NCBI GenBank assembly: GCA_030019325.1
Contig: JASEFB010000014.1
Span: forward strand, 1 to 26,366
Direction: 5' to 3'
Length of the DNA: 26,366 nucleotides
DNA from: an archaeon
GTDB lineage: Archaea > Halobacteriota > Syntropharchaeia > Alkanophagales > Methanospirareceae
Part shown: positions 14,350 to 21,635 of the stretch, in pieces
How positions within the stretch are numbered: position 1 is the first letter of the stretch
How the letters are laid out: every line of letters starts with the position of its first letter
Position numbers and translations under genes: made by a program
The notes under the pieces: model-generated
Databases searched by the model: none
Seen by the model: only the letters and a program-made list of their open reading frames with translations
What the model was told of the DNA's origin: nothing

Positions 14350-16223
14350 GAGAGCGGTAATTTACGGAAGGGTCGGTCTTTTAACTCTTCCCCAATCCGT
14401 TTCTTCAACTCCAAAGCGCTCATCTCCTCTACCTTTTGCTGTTCTTGGCTCGATTCCCCCCTTATTGTGACATTCAACGTTTTTCTCTCCACTTCCTTCT
14501 CGCCTACCACCGCAACGTACGGAATCCATTCACGACCCGCGTCCCTTATTTTCTTCGACACGGTCTCATCTCGATCGTCAACATCTACTCGTATTCCATT
14601 CAGTATGGGTAGAAGCTCCTCGATGTATTCCAAATGTCTTTCCGCTACGGGAATTATCCTCACCTGGGTAGGAGAGAGCCATAAGGGAAGCATGGGCAGA
14701 AATCCCTCCTGCTTATCCAGATACGACTTCTCCAATAACGCATACATGCAGCGCTCAATCGCTCCGCTTGGCGAACAATGAAGTATAATCGGACTTTTTC
14801 GCTCTCCATCTGCATCGGTATAGGTTATACCATACCGTTCTGCATTCTCAACGTCTATCTGGACGGTGGACAACGCTGAAGCCTTCCTCAATGCATCCAC
14901 AAAGTTGAACTCGAACTTGAGCACGAAATAGAAGAAGCGCTGGTCCCATATCTCTATCAACACAGGTTTCCCTGCTATTCGCACCAAATCCTCTACAAAC
15001 TCTTTATTAGCCTCATCCTCATAGAAATCCTTTGTAAATCGTATCGCCACTTCGTAGTCCTTTGGTGAAAATCCTATCTCCTCTAAAACACGCATACACA
15101 ATTCATATTGCTTCTTGAATTCCGCTAGAGCTTCTTTTAGATTCTTGCAGAACGTGTGCATGTCGGGCATCGTGAACTTTCTCAAACGACGGAGCCCAAC
15201 AAGCTCCCCTCGCTTTTCCTTTCTGAACGACGGCGCAAGCTCGAAGATCTTCAAGGGCAAGTTCTTGTACGATATGCCCATCTCATTACTCATGAGAAAT
15301 TGCCCGAAGCAGGCTGAAAACCTCAAGAACAAATCTGGCTTTCCTCCTTTCCCTACCATTGAATACTGCCGTGCAGGAAACCGTTCGAGGTAATCCTTCA
15401 GCGATGGATGCCATACACTATACATTATGGGCGTCTCCACCTCAACAGCGCCATATTCTGCTACGGACCCCCTGACGTACTCTTCCAAGAGCGTCTTTAT
15501 CAACTTGCCCTTAGGATAAAATCGCAAATTCCCGGGGTCTGATGAGGGTTCATAATCTGCGATCTCTAACCGCTTCATCAGTTCTACATGTGGTGGTATC
15601 CTATCCACCTCTCTCCGCTTCTCACTTTCATACAGAAAGAACTTCCTTAAGTTCTCCTGTTTATCTTCAAATTCATAATCCTCTGTTCCTACAAGGTTTC
15701 CTTCTTCATCCATAAAGAAGAAATGGGATACCGCTTTTTCCTCAGCTTCTAACGCCTTTGATTCCCTTTCTACAACTGCTTCTTTCACCTCAGCTCCTTC
15801 AGGAACCGTAATTTTCCGTGATAACTCGGATAACGGATGCCCCTTGCATCTCAGCGTAAACGATTTATACCAGCCAAATGGGGCTCGCTTTACTTCCATG
15901 CCGCTTGCATGCAAATACTCTGCCAGCTCTCTCAATATCTCGATGCTCTGCTCCGGGGAAGCGAGCTCAGAGCTTAAATGCGCATACGGATACAGAACAA
16001 CTCGTTCCGCATTAACTTTCTCAACAATAGAACGTGTTTCTTCCGCAGCCTTCTCTACGATATATCTTGCATTCGCCGCGTCTCCACTTTCGACCGCAAC
16101 AAAAACAACCAACGCCTCTTCAATCCGCTCGCTCTTCCTCGCATCCTCTATCTCCTCTGCAATCCTCGTTTTTTCCTTCGCTTCATATTCTATGTAATCA
16201 GAATGGATGAACAGTAATTGCAA
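14310..16223 (-). CDS. thrS: Threonyl-tRNA synthetase (archaeal type)
   Basis: A 637-residue class II synthetase. Residues 1 to about 145 are the archaeal D-aminoacyl-deacylase-like editing domain (MQLLFIHSDYIEYEAKEK), which removes serine. The catalytic core has motif 2 at 333-350 (FRKEKRGELVGLRRLRKF), and the three expected zinc ligands are Cys305 (FSACFG), His355 (DMHTF) and the histidine of ILHCSPSGAIER. From about residue 520 comes the anticodon-binding domain (SPTQVRIIPVAERHLEY), ending RPFRKLPLSYKLSERAKF. The start is TTG at 16223: a TGA lies just upstream in frame, and GAGGTG sits 6 nt before it. The leader carries the repeat elements at 16230-16340. The 3' end overlaps larE by 40 bp. 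Confidence 0.96.
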   Translation of the reverse strand: MQLLFIHSDYIEYEAKEKTRIAEEIEDARKSERIEEALVVFVAVESGDAANARYIVEKAAEETRSIVEKVNAERVVLYPYAHLSSELASPEQSIEILRELAEYLHASGMEVKRAPFGWYKSFTLRCKGHPLSELSRKITVPEGAEVKEAVVERESKALEAEEKAVSHFFFMDEEGNLVGTEDYEFEDKQENLRKFFLYESEKRREVDRIPPHVELMKRLEIADYEPSSDPGNLRFYPKGKLIKTLLEEYVRGSVAEYGAVEVETPIMYSVWHPSLKDYLERFPARQYSMVGKGGKPDLFLRFSACFGQFLMSNEMGISYKNLPLKIFELAPSFRKEKRGELVGLRRLRKFTMPDMHTFCKNLKEALAEFKKQYELCMRVLEEIGFSPKDYEVAIRFTKDFYEDEANKEFVEDLVRIAGKPVLIEIWDQRFFYFVLKFEFNFVDALRKASALSTVQIDVENAERYGITYTDADGERKSPIILHCSPSGAIERCMYALLEKSYLDKQEGFLPMLPLWLSPTQVRIIPVAERHLEYIEELLPILNGIRVDVDDRDETVSKKIRDAGREWIPYVAVVGEKEVERKTLNVTIRGESSQEQQKVEEMSALELKKRIGEELKDRPFRKLPLSYKLSERAKFTGG

Positions 16224-16229
16224 TTTTCA

Positions 16230-16340
16230 CACCTCACAACCTTTCTTTATGTGGGGCTCCGCCCCACGACCCCGCAAGCCCTGTAAGGGCTTAAAAGAAA
16301 GCTTGACCAAAGAAACAACTATTTCTTGATAAAACTTTTT
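16230..16340 (-). repeat. Palindromic leader repeat of thrS carrying the double-hairpin insert
   Basis: In the thrS direction the segment reads AAGTTTTATCAAGAA, then TTTCTTTGGTCAAGCTTTCT, then the 43-bp double hairpin, then AAAGAAAGGTTGTGAGGTG. The same flanks, without the hairpins, precede tatD at 17767-17828. The arms CAACCTTTCTTT (16237-16248) and AAAGAAAGCTTG (16294-16305) pair with one mismatch, enclosing the two inner hairpins. The proximal end supplies the ribosome-binding site of thrS. Confidence 0.6.
16251..16293. repeat. 43-bp double-hairpin repeat, copy 1
   Basis: Two perfect inverted repeats in tandem: GTGGGGC-TCC-GCCCCAC (16251-16267), a short GACCCCGC spacer, then AAGCCCT-GTA-AGGGCTT (16276-16292). 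The full 43 bp is identical to 20096-20138. It is far more GC-rich than its surroundings. It lies 28 nt upstream of the thrS start. Confidence 0.85.
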
Positions 16341-16399
16341 TCTAAAAAATTTTGTGTTAATCTTGTGAAATCTCATGGTTTCCTCACCTCTGGTATACA

Positions 16400-16419
16400 C
16401 TTAGTTCGTCCACACTAAG
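16400..16419. repeat. Inverted repeat upstream of the YjbQ gene
   Basis: CTTAGT and ACTAAG are separated by 8 nt, immediately before a possible TATA box (TTACATTTATG, 16420-16430). The position would suit an operator, but 6-bp arms occur often by chance. Confidence 0.25.
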
Positions 16420-16459
16420 ATTACATTTATGTTATTCTTTCACTACTATCTTAAATACC

Positions 16460-16858
16460 ATGGAACGGATAGAAATAAGGACGAATGAAAGCACCGAACT
16501 TATTGACATTACGGGGGAAGTAAAGGGAATCGTTAAACGTAAAAGCGTTGAGTCAGGCATATGTGTCATCTTTACAAAACATACAACGACAGGAATCATC
16601 ATAAACGAGAACGAAGCTGGGCTTAAAAACGACATTCTTATGCTCTTGAACGTGTTAATCCCGAAAGGGAAAGGATATCTGCATGACAGGATCGATGATA
16701 ATGCACATGCCCACCTCAAGTCCGTTGTGCTCGGGTCAAGTGTAACAATTCCTATAGAAAACGGTACGTTAGCTCTTGGAACGTGGCAGAGTATCTTTTT
16801 TGTTGAATGCGACGGTCCAAGAAGGAGAGAGGTATCTGTGATGGTTGTTAAGGGTTAA
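16460..16858 (+). CDS. YjbQ/UPF0047 family protein
   Basis: A 132-residue single-domain protein, typical for the family. The conserved segments are FTKHTTTGIIINENEAGL (residues about 38-55), a central HDRIDDNAHAHLKSVVLGSS with the conserved histidines, and ALGTWQSIFFVECDGPRRRE near the end. The Escherichia coli homologue has weak thiamine-phosphate synthase activity, but the physiological role of the family is unsettled. The ATG at 16460 opens the conserved domain directly. The gene stands alone on the plus strand, and its stop codon is only 7 bp before tRNA-Arg, so the tRNA may be processed from a shared transcript. Confidence 0.92.
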   Translation: MERIEIRTNESTELIDITGEVKGIVKRKSVESGICVIFTKHTTTGIIINENEAGLKNDILMLLNVLIPKGKGYLHDRIDDNAHAHLKSVVLGSSVTIPIENGTLALGTWQSIFFVECDGPRRREVSVMVVKG

Positions 16859-16865
16859 ATCTTAC

Positions 16866-16937
16866 GCCCCAGTGTGGTAATGGATATCCGTCGGGCCTGC
16901 GGAGCCCAACATCCGGGTTCGATTCCCGGCTGGGGCA
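16866..16937 (+). tRNA. tRNA-Arg(GCG)
   Basis: A cloverleaf folds cleanly: acceptor GCCCCAG/CTGGGGC (7 bp), D arm with GG in the loop, anticodon loop CTGCGGA giving anticodon GCG, and T arm CCGGG-TTCGATT-CCCGG. The anticodon stem CGGGC/GCCCA has a C-A mismatch at its first pair (27-43). The discriminator base is A and CCA is not encoded. It reads CGC and CGU codons. Confidence 0.93.
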
Positions 16938-16980
16938 TTTTAGGATAACAATCCCATAGAGAGAAATACACAGGCTTTTA

Positions 16981-17769
16981 TCATCTCTTCAGTTCAACCT
17001 CAAACAACCGCTCAAAGTTATTCTCTATTTCCTCTTCCACCGTCTGTACTTCATTCTTTCTTTGCCGCGCTATCTCCTCATACACCACCCGTACCTTCTG
17101 TGGAAGATTTCGCGCTTCCTCGTCAGGTGAAAGATAAGGAGCATCAGTCTCGGTGAGCAAGAGCGAAAGTGGTACTCTCTTCGCTACCTTCTTCATGCTC
17201 TTGCTTCTCAATATCGAGGTCGGCAGTGATAGGTAATATCCTTCCTCGCATATCATTTCTGCAAGCTGTGGTTTCCCGGTGAAGCAATGAAAAACCGCTT
17301 TCCTTACGTCTTCATCCGAGATGATCTTCAGCCCTTCTTCTATCGCCTCGTCACCCGTGCTCCGCAGGTGAAGTACAACGGGCAAATCAAACTCCTTCGC
17401 CAAGCCGAGAAACTCCACGAATATCTCCCTTGCCCTCTTTAGCTTCAGCGGGTCTCGTACCCAATGGTAGTCAAGCCCTATCTCTCCGATACCCACGATT
17501 CTTCGCTTGTTCTCACTTATAAATTCCTCATACTCATCTATCTCCTGATCGGTTTTTCCTTCTACATGTATCGGATGAAATCCGAGCGTGGTGAAAATAA
17601 AGCCTTCGTGCAGTGCGGCAAGCTCTAACACCTTCTTTGAGTCTTCAGGCTCCACCCCACTTATCACTATACCTCTCAACACCTCCCTCGCATTCTCTAT
17701 CACCTGCTTCCGGTCAGTGTTGTATTCCTTGAAGGTCAAATGACAGTGTATATCTATGATTTCGACCAC
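16981..17769 (-). CDS. TatD family metal-dependent hydrolase
   Basis: A 262-residue TIM-barrel hydrolase of the TatD family. The metal-binding residues are visible in order: HxH in IDIHCHL (His8/His10), GIGEIGLDYHW (glutamate ligand), VVLHLR, AVFHCFTG, and the C-terminal LLTETDAPYLSPD with the catalytic aspartate. Family members act as 3'-5' exonucleases or DNA-repair/turnover nucleases. The start is GTG at 17769, within a GAGGTG that in thrS is used as the ribosome-binding site, so the exact start is uncertain. It is the last gene of the minus-strand run after the coiled-coil gene, but separated from it by a hairpin and a palindromic leader. Confidence 0.9.
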   Translation of the reverse strand: MVEIIDIHCHLTFKEYNTDRKQVIENAREVLRGIVISGVEPEDSKKVLELAALHEGFIFTTLGFHPIHVEGKTDQEIDEYEEFISENKRRIVGIGEIGLDYHWVRDPLKLKRAREIFVEFLGLAKEFDLPVVLHLRSTGDEAIEEGLKIISDEDVRKAVFHCFTGKPQLAEMICEEGYYLSLPTSILRSKSMKKVAKRVPLSLLLTETDAPYLSPDEEARNLPQKVRVVYEEIARQRKNEVQTVEEEIENNFERLFEVELKR

Positions 17770-17828
17770 CTCACAACCTTTCTTTTAAAAGAAAGGTTGA
17801 TCAAAGAAATATTTTTAATAAAACTTTG
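17767..17828 (-). repeat. Palindromic leader repeat of tatD
   Basis: This shares its sequence with the thrS leader (16230-16340) but lacks the double-hairpin insert. It contains a 26-bp perfect palindrome (17774-17799) whose half-site is CAACCTTTCTTTT. The TTTCTTTG-TCAA block and the AAAGTTTTAT block are also shared. It lies directly at the tatD start. Confidence 0.65.
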
Positions 17829-17847
17829 CTTAAAAGTTTTGTAAAGG

Positions 17848-17864
17848 TTTTTGCGAAGCAAAAA
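17848..17864 (-). terminator. Hairpin after the coiled-coil gene, possible terminator
   Basis: TTTTTGC-GAA-GCAAAAA forms a 7-bp stem 6 nt past the stop of the coiled-coil gene, followed on the minus strand by T-rich sequence (AAAACTTTT, GTTTTATT). It could end the glyA/coiled-coil transcript. Confidence 0.35.
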
Positions 17865-17869
17865 AGTTT

Positions 17870-18736
17870 TTATTTAAACAACATCTCGGATCTTTGCAAT
17901 AGCAGCAGATCTTCAGTGCTGAGCTTCTCCCCTTCTCTAAACTTCTCATAAATGTCCTTAGCCTTCTTCCTCGCTTCCATCCTCTCCCGAAATGCCCAAT
18001 CTTCTCTTATCTTCCGCCTCAGCCCATTTATTACACGGTCGAAGTCCTTCAGGTCTCGAAGATAATGGATATAACGCTGATGTGCTTCATCCGCTTCCTC
18101 CTGTGTCTCTAAAAAGAGCCGGTGTGCCTCATCCGCCTTCTCTCTTATCCTATCAGCTTCTTTGAAACATTCCACCATCTTATCATGGCATTCATGGGAG
18201 AGTTTTACGTAGTTCATCACCTCTTCATGGTATTTATCCGATTCCTTTCTGTACTTCTGTGCCTTTTTCAGCAATTCCTTCAACTTTCTGTCCTTCTCCA
18301 ATTCCTTCTCCATTCCGTCAAATTCTCGCCTCAACTCCGTTATCTTTGCCACTAATCTCTTTTCCTTATCCTTACTAAGCACCTGTACCTGCTGCCTTAG
18401 CTCTAAATCGGCTATTCGCTTTCTAAGCCGCTCAAAAGCCTGTATGCTCTGCATGTCATTTCGTTTCCGCTCCTTCTCCACCATTGTATAGTATAACGAT
18501 GCCTTTCTATTCAACTGGGCCCTCTTTGTCTTCTTATCCGTGATCAGCTTCTCGTATTCCTCTCGTTGCTGCTTGAACTCCTTTGCCCTCTCTACCGCCT
18601 CTTTTATTCGTCCATTTAACTCGTCTCGTAACTCTGAGAATTTACTGGCTTCGGAATTTAATTCAGTCCTTCTAGTCTTATATTCCTCCGCCTTTTTTAT
18701 TATCTCCCCTCTCCGCTCCTCTAGTTCCTCAAGCAT
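17870..18736 (-). CDS. Archaeal coiled-coil protein (COG1340 type)
   Basis: A 288-residue, highly charged protein made almost wholly of heptad-rich helix. Segments such as KAEEYKTRRTELNSEASKF, ELRDELNGRIKEAVERAKEF, QREEYEKLITDKKTKRAQLN, AKITELRREFDGMEKELEKD and ADEAHRLFLETQEEADEAHQ run to a less charged tail (EKLSTEDLLLLQRSEMLF). It has no signal peptide, membrane segment or enzyme motif. It matches the architecture of the widely conserved archaeal coiled-coil family COG1340, whose function is not known to me. It lies 45 nt after glyA on the same strand. Confidence 0.8.
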   Translation of the reverse strand: MLEELEERRGEIIKKAEEYKTRRTELNSEASKFSELRDELNGRIKEAVERAKEFKQQREEYEKLITDKKTKRAQLNRKASLYYTMVEKERKRNDMQSIQAFERLRKRIADLELRQQVQVLSKDKEKRLVAKITELRREFDGMEKELEKDRKLKELLKKAQKYRKESDKYHEEVMNYVKLSHECHDKMVECFKEADRIREKADEAHRLFLETQEEADEAHQRYIHYLRDLKDFDRVINGLRRKIREDWAFRERMEARKKAKDIYEKFREGEKLSTEDLLLLQRSEMLFK

Positions 18737-18781
18737 TCGTATTATATCATCTCCCTCTCCTCTATAAATAGTTTCTTATTT

Positions 18782-20056
18782 TTACTTCAGCTCTGGGAAT
18801 TTATACGCATCCTTTCCATCAAAGCAATACTGCACATGCTGGAAACCTTTTCTTAACTCTATAACATCCTCCTTTACCTTAGTTTCATCCGCATTCGCTA
18901 TTATTACCTGCCCTACAAGGGATGCTATCTCCCTCATCTCCGATTCCTTCATGCCTATCCTCGTAAGCTCCTGCACACCAAGCCTGATCCCAGTTGGCTC
19001 TTCAGGATCTTCATCAGACGGTAACAAGTTCTTATTGGTTATGATATTGGCTCTCTCCAATTTCTTGGCAACCTCCGCACCACCACCCTGTTTGAGAACG
19101 TTAATCGCAATCTGATGCGACTCGGTAAATCCTTTATGCTCGCACAAAACATCAAATCCTTCCTCATATAAACTCTGCGCTAAAACTTTTGCATTCGTTA
19201 TTATCTGAGAGGCATATGCTTCACCGAACTGTAGCATCTCAGCTAAAGTAACCGCTAATCCCGCAACATGATGCAGATGATGATTGCTCACCGTCCCTGG
19301 GAATACCGCTTTATCTATCTTCTCTTTCAGGTCCTCTCTACAGAGTATTATCGCACCCTGAGGCCCTGGAAAGGTTTTATGCGTGCTGCTTGCGATAACA
19401 TCAGCCCCTTCACGCAGCGGGTCCTGGAATTTATTACCCGCCATAAGTCCTAATACATGAGAAGCATCATATACTATCCTCGCTCCCACCTCATCCGCCA
19501 CTTCTCTCGCTTCCGAAATAGGATGAGGAAAAAGGAAAAGACTGCCTCCAAACAGTAGTAACGAAGGCTTCTTTAGTTTTATTTTCTTCAGCATCTCCGC
19601 TACATCTATATTCATTTCCTTCGCGTCAAAAGGGAAGGTTTCTAACGTCAAACCCCGTATAGCCGGGATAGAAAACCGTGAATGACTTATATGTCCACCA
19701 TCAGGTATTGATAACGCCATTACGCGGTCCTTAGGCGAAGTAAGAGCAAAAAGAGCTGCTATGTTCGCGTTTACACCCGAAATTGGCTTTACGTTTACAT
19801 GTTCAGCCCCGAAAAGCTCTTGTGCATACCGTATTGCCCGCTCCTCTATCTCATCTATATATTTGCATCCTTGGTAAAACCGTCTTCCAACATCCCCCTC
19901 TGCATACCGATGTGACAAATCTGAAGCGAGAAGCAGCCTAACGGTATTGCTCGTGATGTTTTCGCTCGCTATCAGTGGTAATGCGTTTGTATACAGTTCA
20001 TGATGTTTCCTTACCGATTCTACAATCTTTTCTATCTCCCTGCGCATATTTAGCAT
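18782..20056 (-). CDS. glyA: Serine hydroxymethyltransferase
   Basis: A 424-residue fold-type I PLP enzyme that interconverts serine and glycine and passes the one-carbon unit to a pterin; in methanogen-like archaea this is probably tetrahydromethanopterin. Hallmarks are LPLIASENITSNTVR (27-41), HRYAEGDVGRRFYQGCKYID (49-68), YDASHVLGLMAG with the PLP-contacting aspartate/histidine, and ASSTHKTFPGPQGA with the Schiff-base lysine at K227. ATGs at 20056 and 20047 are both possible starts, with GGGACGG just upstream. The leader contains the second 43-bp double-hairpin repeat, which lies directly after pyrB. Confidence 0.96.
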   Translation of the reverse strand: MLNMRREIEKIVESVRKHHELYTNALPLIASENITSNTVRLLLASDLSHRYAEGDVGRRFYQGCKYIDEIEERAIRYAQELFGAEHVNVKPISGVNANIAALFALTSPKDRVMALSIPDGGHISHSRFSIPAIRGLTLETFPFDAKEMNIDVAEMLKKIKLKKPSLLLFGGSLFLFPHPISEAREVADEVGARIVYDASHVLGLMAGNKFQDPLREGADVIASSTHKTFPGPQGAIILCREDLKEKIDKAVFPGTVSNHHLHHVAGLAVTLAEMLQFGEAYASQIITNAKVLAQSLYEEGFDVLCEHKGFTESHQIAINVLKQGGGAEVAKKLERANIITNKNLLPSDEDPEEPTGIRLGVQELTRIGMKESEMREIASLVGQVIIANADETKVKEDVIELRKGFQHVQYCFDGKDAYKFPELK

Positions 20057-20095
20057 CCGTCCCTTTCTTCTCCTTTCTTGCCTTTACTTTCGATT

Positions 20096-20138
20096 GTGGG
20101 GCTCCGCCCCACGACCCCGCAAGCCCTGTAAGGGCTTA
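20096..20138. repeat. 43-bp double-hairpin repeat, copy 2
   Basis: Identical over 43 bp to 16251-16293, in the same orientation, and again just upstream of a minus-strand gene (glyA, 40 nt away). It ends one base from the pyrB stop codon. The outer palindromic arms seen around copy 1 are not present here, so the 43-bp unit appears to be the mobile or duplicated part. Confidence 0.85.
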
Positions 20139-20139
20139 T

Positions 20140-21063
20140 TTAACGTTCCAATAAGATAGAAAGAACCGCCATTCTAACGGGAATACCATAGAACGCCTGA
20201 ATGAAATATCTCGCATTTTTTGTCCGGTCTACTTCCTCATCGATTTCATCAATCTTGGGGAGTGGATGCATAATTACCACATCCTCATTCCTTTTTAGGA
20301 GGTCAGTAGTTATGCGATAAGTCCCTACAACTTTGCTATACTCCGTGGGATCTGGAAATCGCTCTCGTTGTATTCTCGTTACATAGAGCACGTTCACATC
20401 CTCTATAACCTCCTTGATATCCGTGGCTTCAGAAATTTCAGCCCCCGCTTCCCTTAAGTCCATTTTTATCTCCTCTGGCATCCTTAAAACCTCCGGGGAT
20501 ACAAAAAATAGCTTCGCTCCGTATAAGGATAAGGCGTACGCCAGCGAATGCACCGTTCTTCCGTATTTCAAGTCACCGATCAAAGCAATCGCGAGCTTGT
20601 CGAGCAACTTCTCTTTTTTAATGGTGTATAAATCGAGCAACGTCTGCGTGGGGTGCTGCCCCGCACCATCACCAGCGTTTATGATTGGAACGGGTGAGAA
20701 AGAAGCAGCCATTCTTGATGCGCCCTCCTTTGGATGCCTGAGCGCTATTATGTCACAATACTCAGATACAACCTTGATTGTGTCCACCAAATTTTCACCT
20801 TTAGCTGCTGAACTCGTCTCTGGCAAGGATAAGTTGATGACCTCCCCACCTAACCGCTTCATTGCCACTTCAAACGATAGCCTCGTTCGAGTGCTTGGCT
20901 CGTAGAAGAGGTTAGCGAGTATCTTCCCTTCTAATAAATCGCTCTTCTTTCCTGCTCCTTCTTCCTGCCCTCGTGCGTATATCTCTAACTCCTCTGTTCT
21001 GTTCAATAGGTAATCTATCTCTTCCTTCGTGAAATCGCGTGTCGAAATGATGTGTCTTTTCAT
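20140..21063 (-). CDS. pyrB: Aspartate carbamoyltransferase catalytic subunit
   Basis: 307 residues from the ATG at 21063, the normal catalytic-chain length. It forms N-carbamoyl-aspartate in pyrimidine synthesis. Carbamoyl-phosphate contacts are STRTR (57-61) and Lys88 (the 80s loop, SSAAKGEN); HPTQTLLDLYT (137-147) and VIMHPLPKIDEID complete the site. The frame is open 34 codons further upstream, but that part is hydrophobic and covers the promoter (TATA-like ATTTATATG at about 21100-21108), so I reject it; an ATG at 21069 is a minor alternative. The regulatory chain pyrI, often adjacent in archaea, is not here: the stop is followed by the hairpin repeat and glyA. Confidence 0.96.
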   Translation of the reverse strand: MKRHIISTRDFTKEEIDYLLNRTEELEIYARGQEEGAGKKSDLLEGKILANLFYEPSTRTRLSFEVAMKRLGGEVINLSLPETSSAAKGENLVDTIKVVSEYCDIIALRHPKEGASRMAASFSPVPIINAGDGAGQHPTQTLLDLYTIKKEKLLDKLAIALIGDLKYGRTVHSLAYALSLYGAKLFFVSPEVLRMPEEIKMDLREAGAEISEATDIKEVIEDVNVLYVTRIQRERFPDPTEYSKVVGTYRITTDLLKRNEDVVIMHPLPKIDEIDEEVDRTKNARYFIQAFYGIPVRMAVLSILLER

Positions 21064-21201
21064 GAACATCGCATGTATGAGGATGTAAAGAACTACCACA
21101 TATAAATATTCCAAAACGAAAAATAAAAAATGAGAAAAGAGGACGAAAAATAAGAGAGATCTCATAGATTTATAACTTCATCTATCTCTCTTTTTACCCT
21201 T

Positions 21202-21480
21202 TTACGCCTTTGCTTTCATTGTTATTTCGAGCGACGAAACGTTCGCCTTATCCCCCCCTTCTCCAACTATCTGCTCTGTTCCTATTTTTATGTCCTTCAC
21301 CTCTACTCCTGGCATGAACTTATTCCTCGTTACTTCTGCGGTATCCACTGCCCTTGATATCGCTCTTCCTCTCGCCTTTATCACTACCTCGTCGAAGCCG
21401 TTGTTGAACTGCGTCACTACAGCCAGGACATAACTCATCACAGACTTGTTCCCGATATATATCACGTTGTCTTCCGGCAT
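21202..21480 (-). CDS. albA: DNA/RNA-binding protein Alba, copy 2
   Basis: 92 residues, the same length as copy 1 at 816-1094 and differing at about 14 positions, many conservative (MPEDNVIYIGNKSVMSYVLA at the start; ITMKAKA at the end). The KARGRAISRAVD nucleic-acid binding core is identical. Charge-altering or bulky changes cluster around residues 25-29 (QFNNGFD versus QANSGSD). The start is fixed by alignment with copy 1 and by GGTGATGCAA just before the ATG, which both copies share. A TATA box (TTTAAATATA) lies at 21514-21523. The 64 codons open upstream of this ATG are not coding. Confidence 0.95.
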   Translation of the reverse strand: MPEDNVIYIGNKSVMSYVLAVVTQFNNGFDEVVIKARGRAISRAVDTAEVTRNKFMPGVEVKDIKIGTEQIVGEGGDKANVSSLEITMKAKA

Positions 21481-21513
21481 ATTTGCATCACCACTTTCTA
21501 TGTATGTTAAGAG

Positions 21514-21523
21514 TATATTTAAA
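21514..21523 (-). promoter_or_regulatory. TATA box of Alba copy 2
   Basis: Minus-strand CCTTTAAATATACT lies with its centre about 38 nt before the Alba ATG, the same distance as in copy 1. It predicts a leader of about 12 nt carrying GGTGAT. Confidence 0.5.
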
Positions 21524-21602
21524 GGTATCCCTTTACCCATTGACCTGAATACAATTTTGCCATCCCTGACATAGAACAGATGCAGAGCCATAATGGGAAA
21601 GC

Positions 21603-21611
21603 ATATATTTT
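21603..21611 (+). promoter_or_regulatory. TATA box of larC; leaderless transcript likely
   Basis: GCATATATTTTGG is centred about 28 nt before the larC ATG at 21636, so transcription should begin at or next to the start codon. A second AT-rich stretch, TTTTATAAT at 21623-21631, is too close to the ATG to act as the TATA box. Confidence 0.4.
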
Positions 21612-21635
21612 GGCGTACTTTCCTTTTATAATACG

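Noticed and set aside
21064..21165. 34-codon hydrophobic extension at the PyrB N-terminus
   Set aside because: PyrB is cytosolic and its family starts at MKRHIISTRDF; the extension covers the likely promoter.
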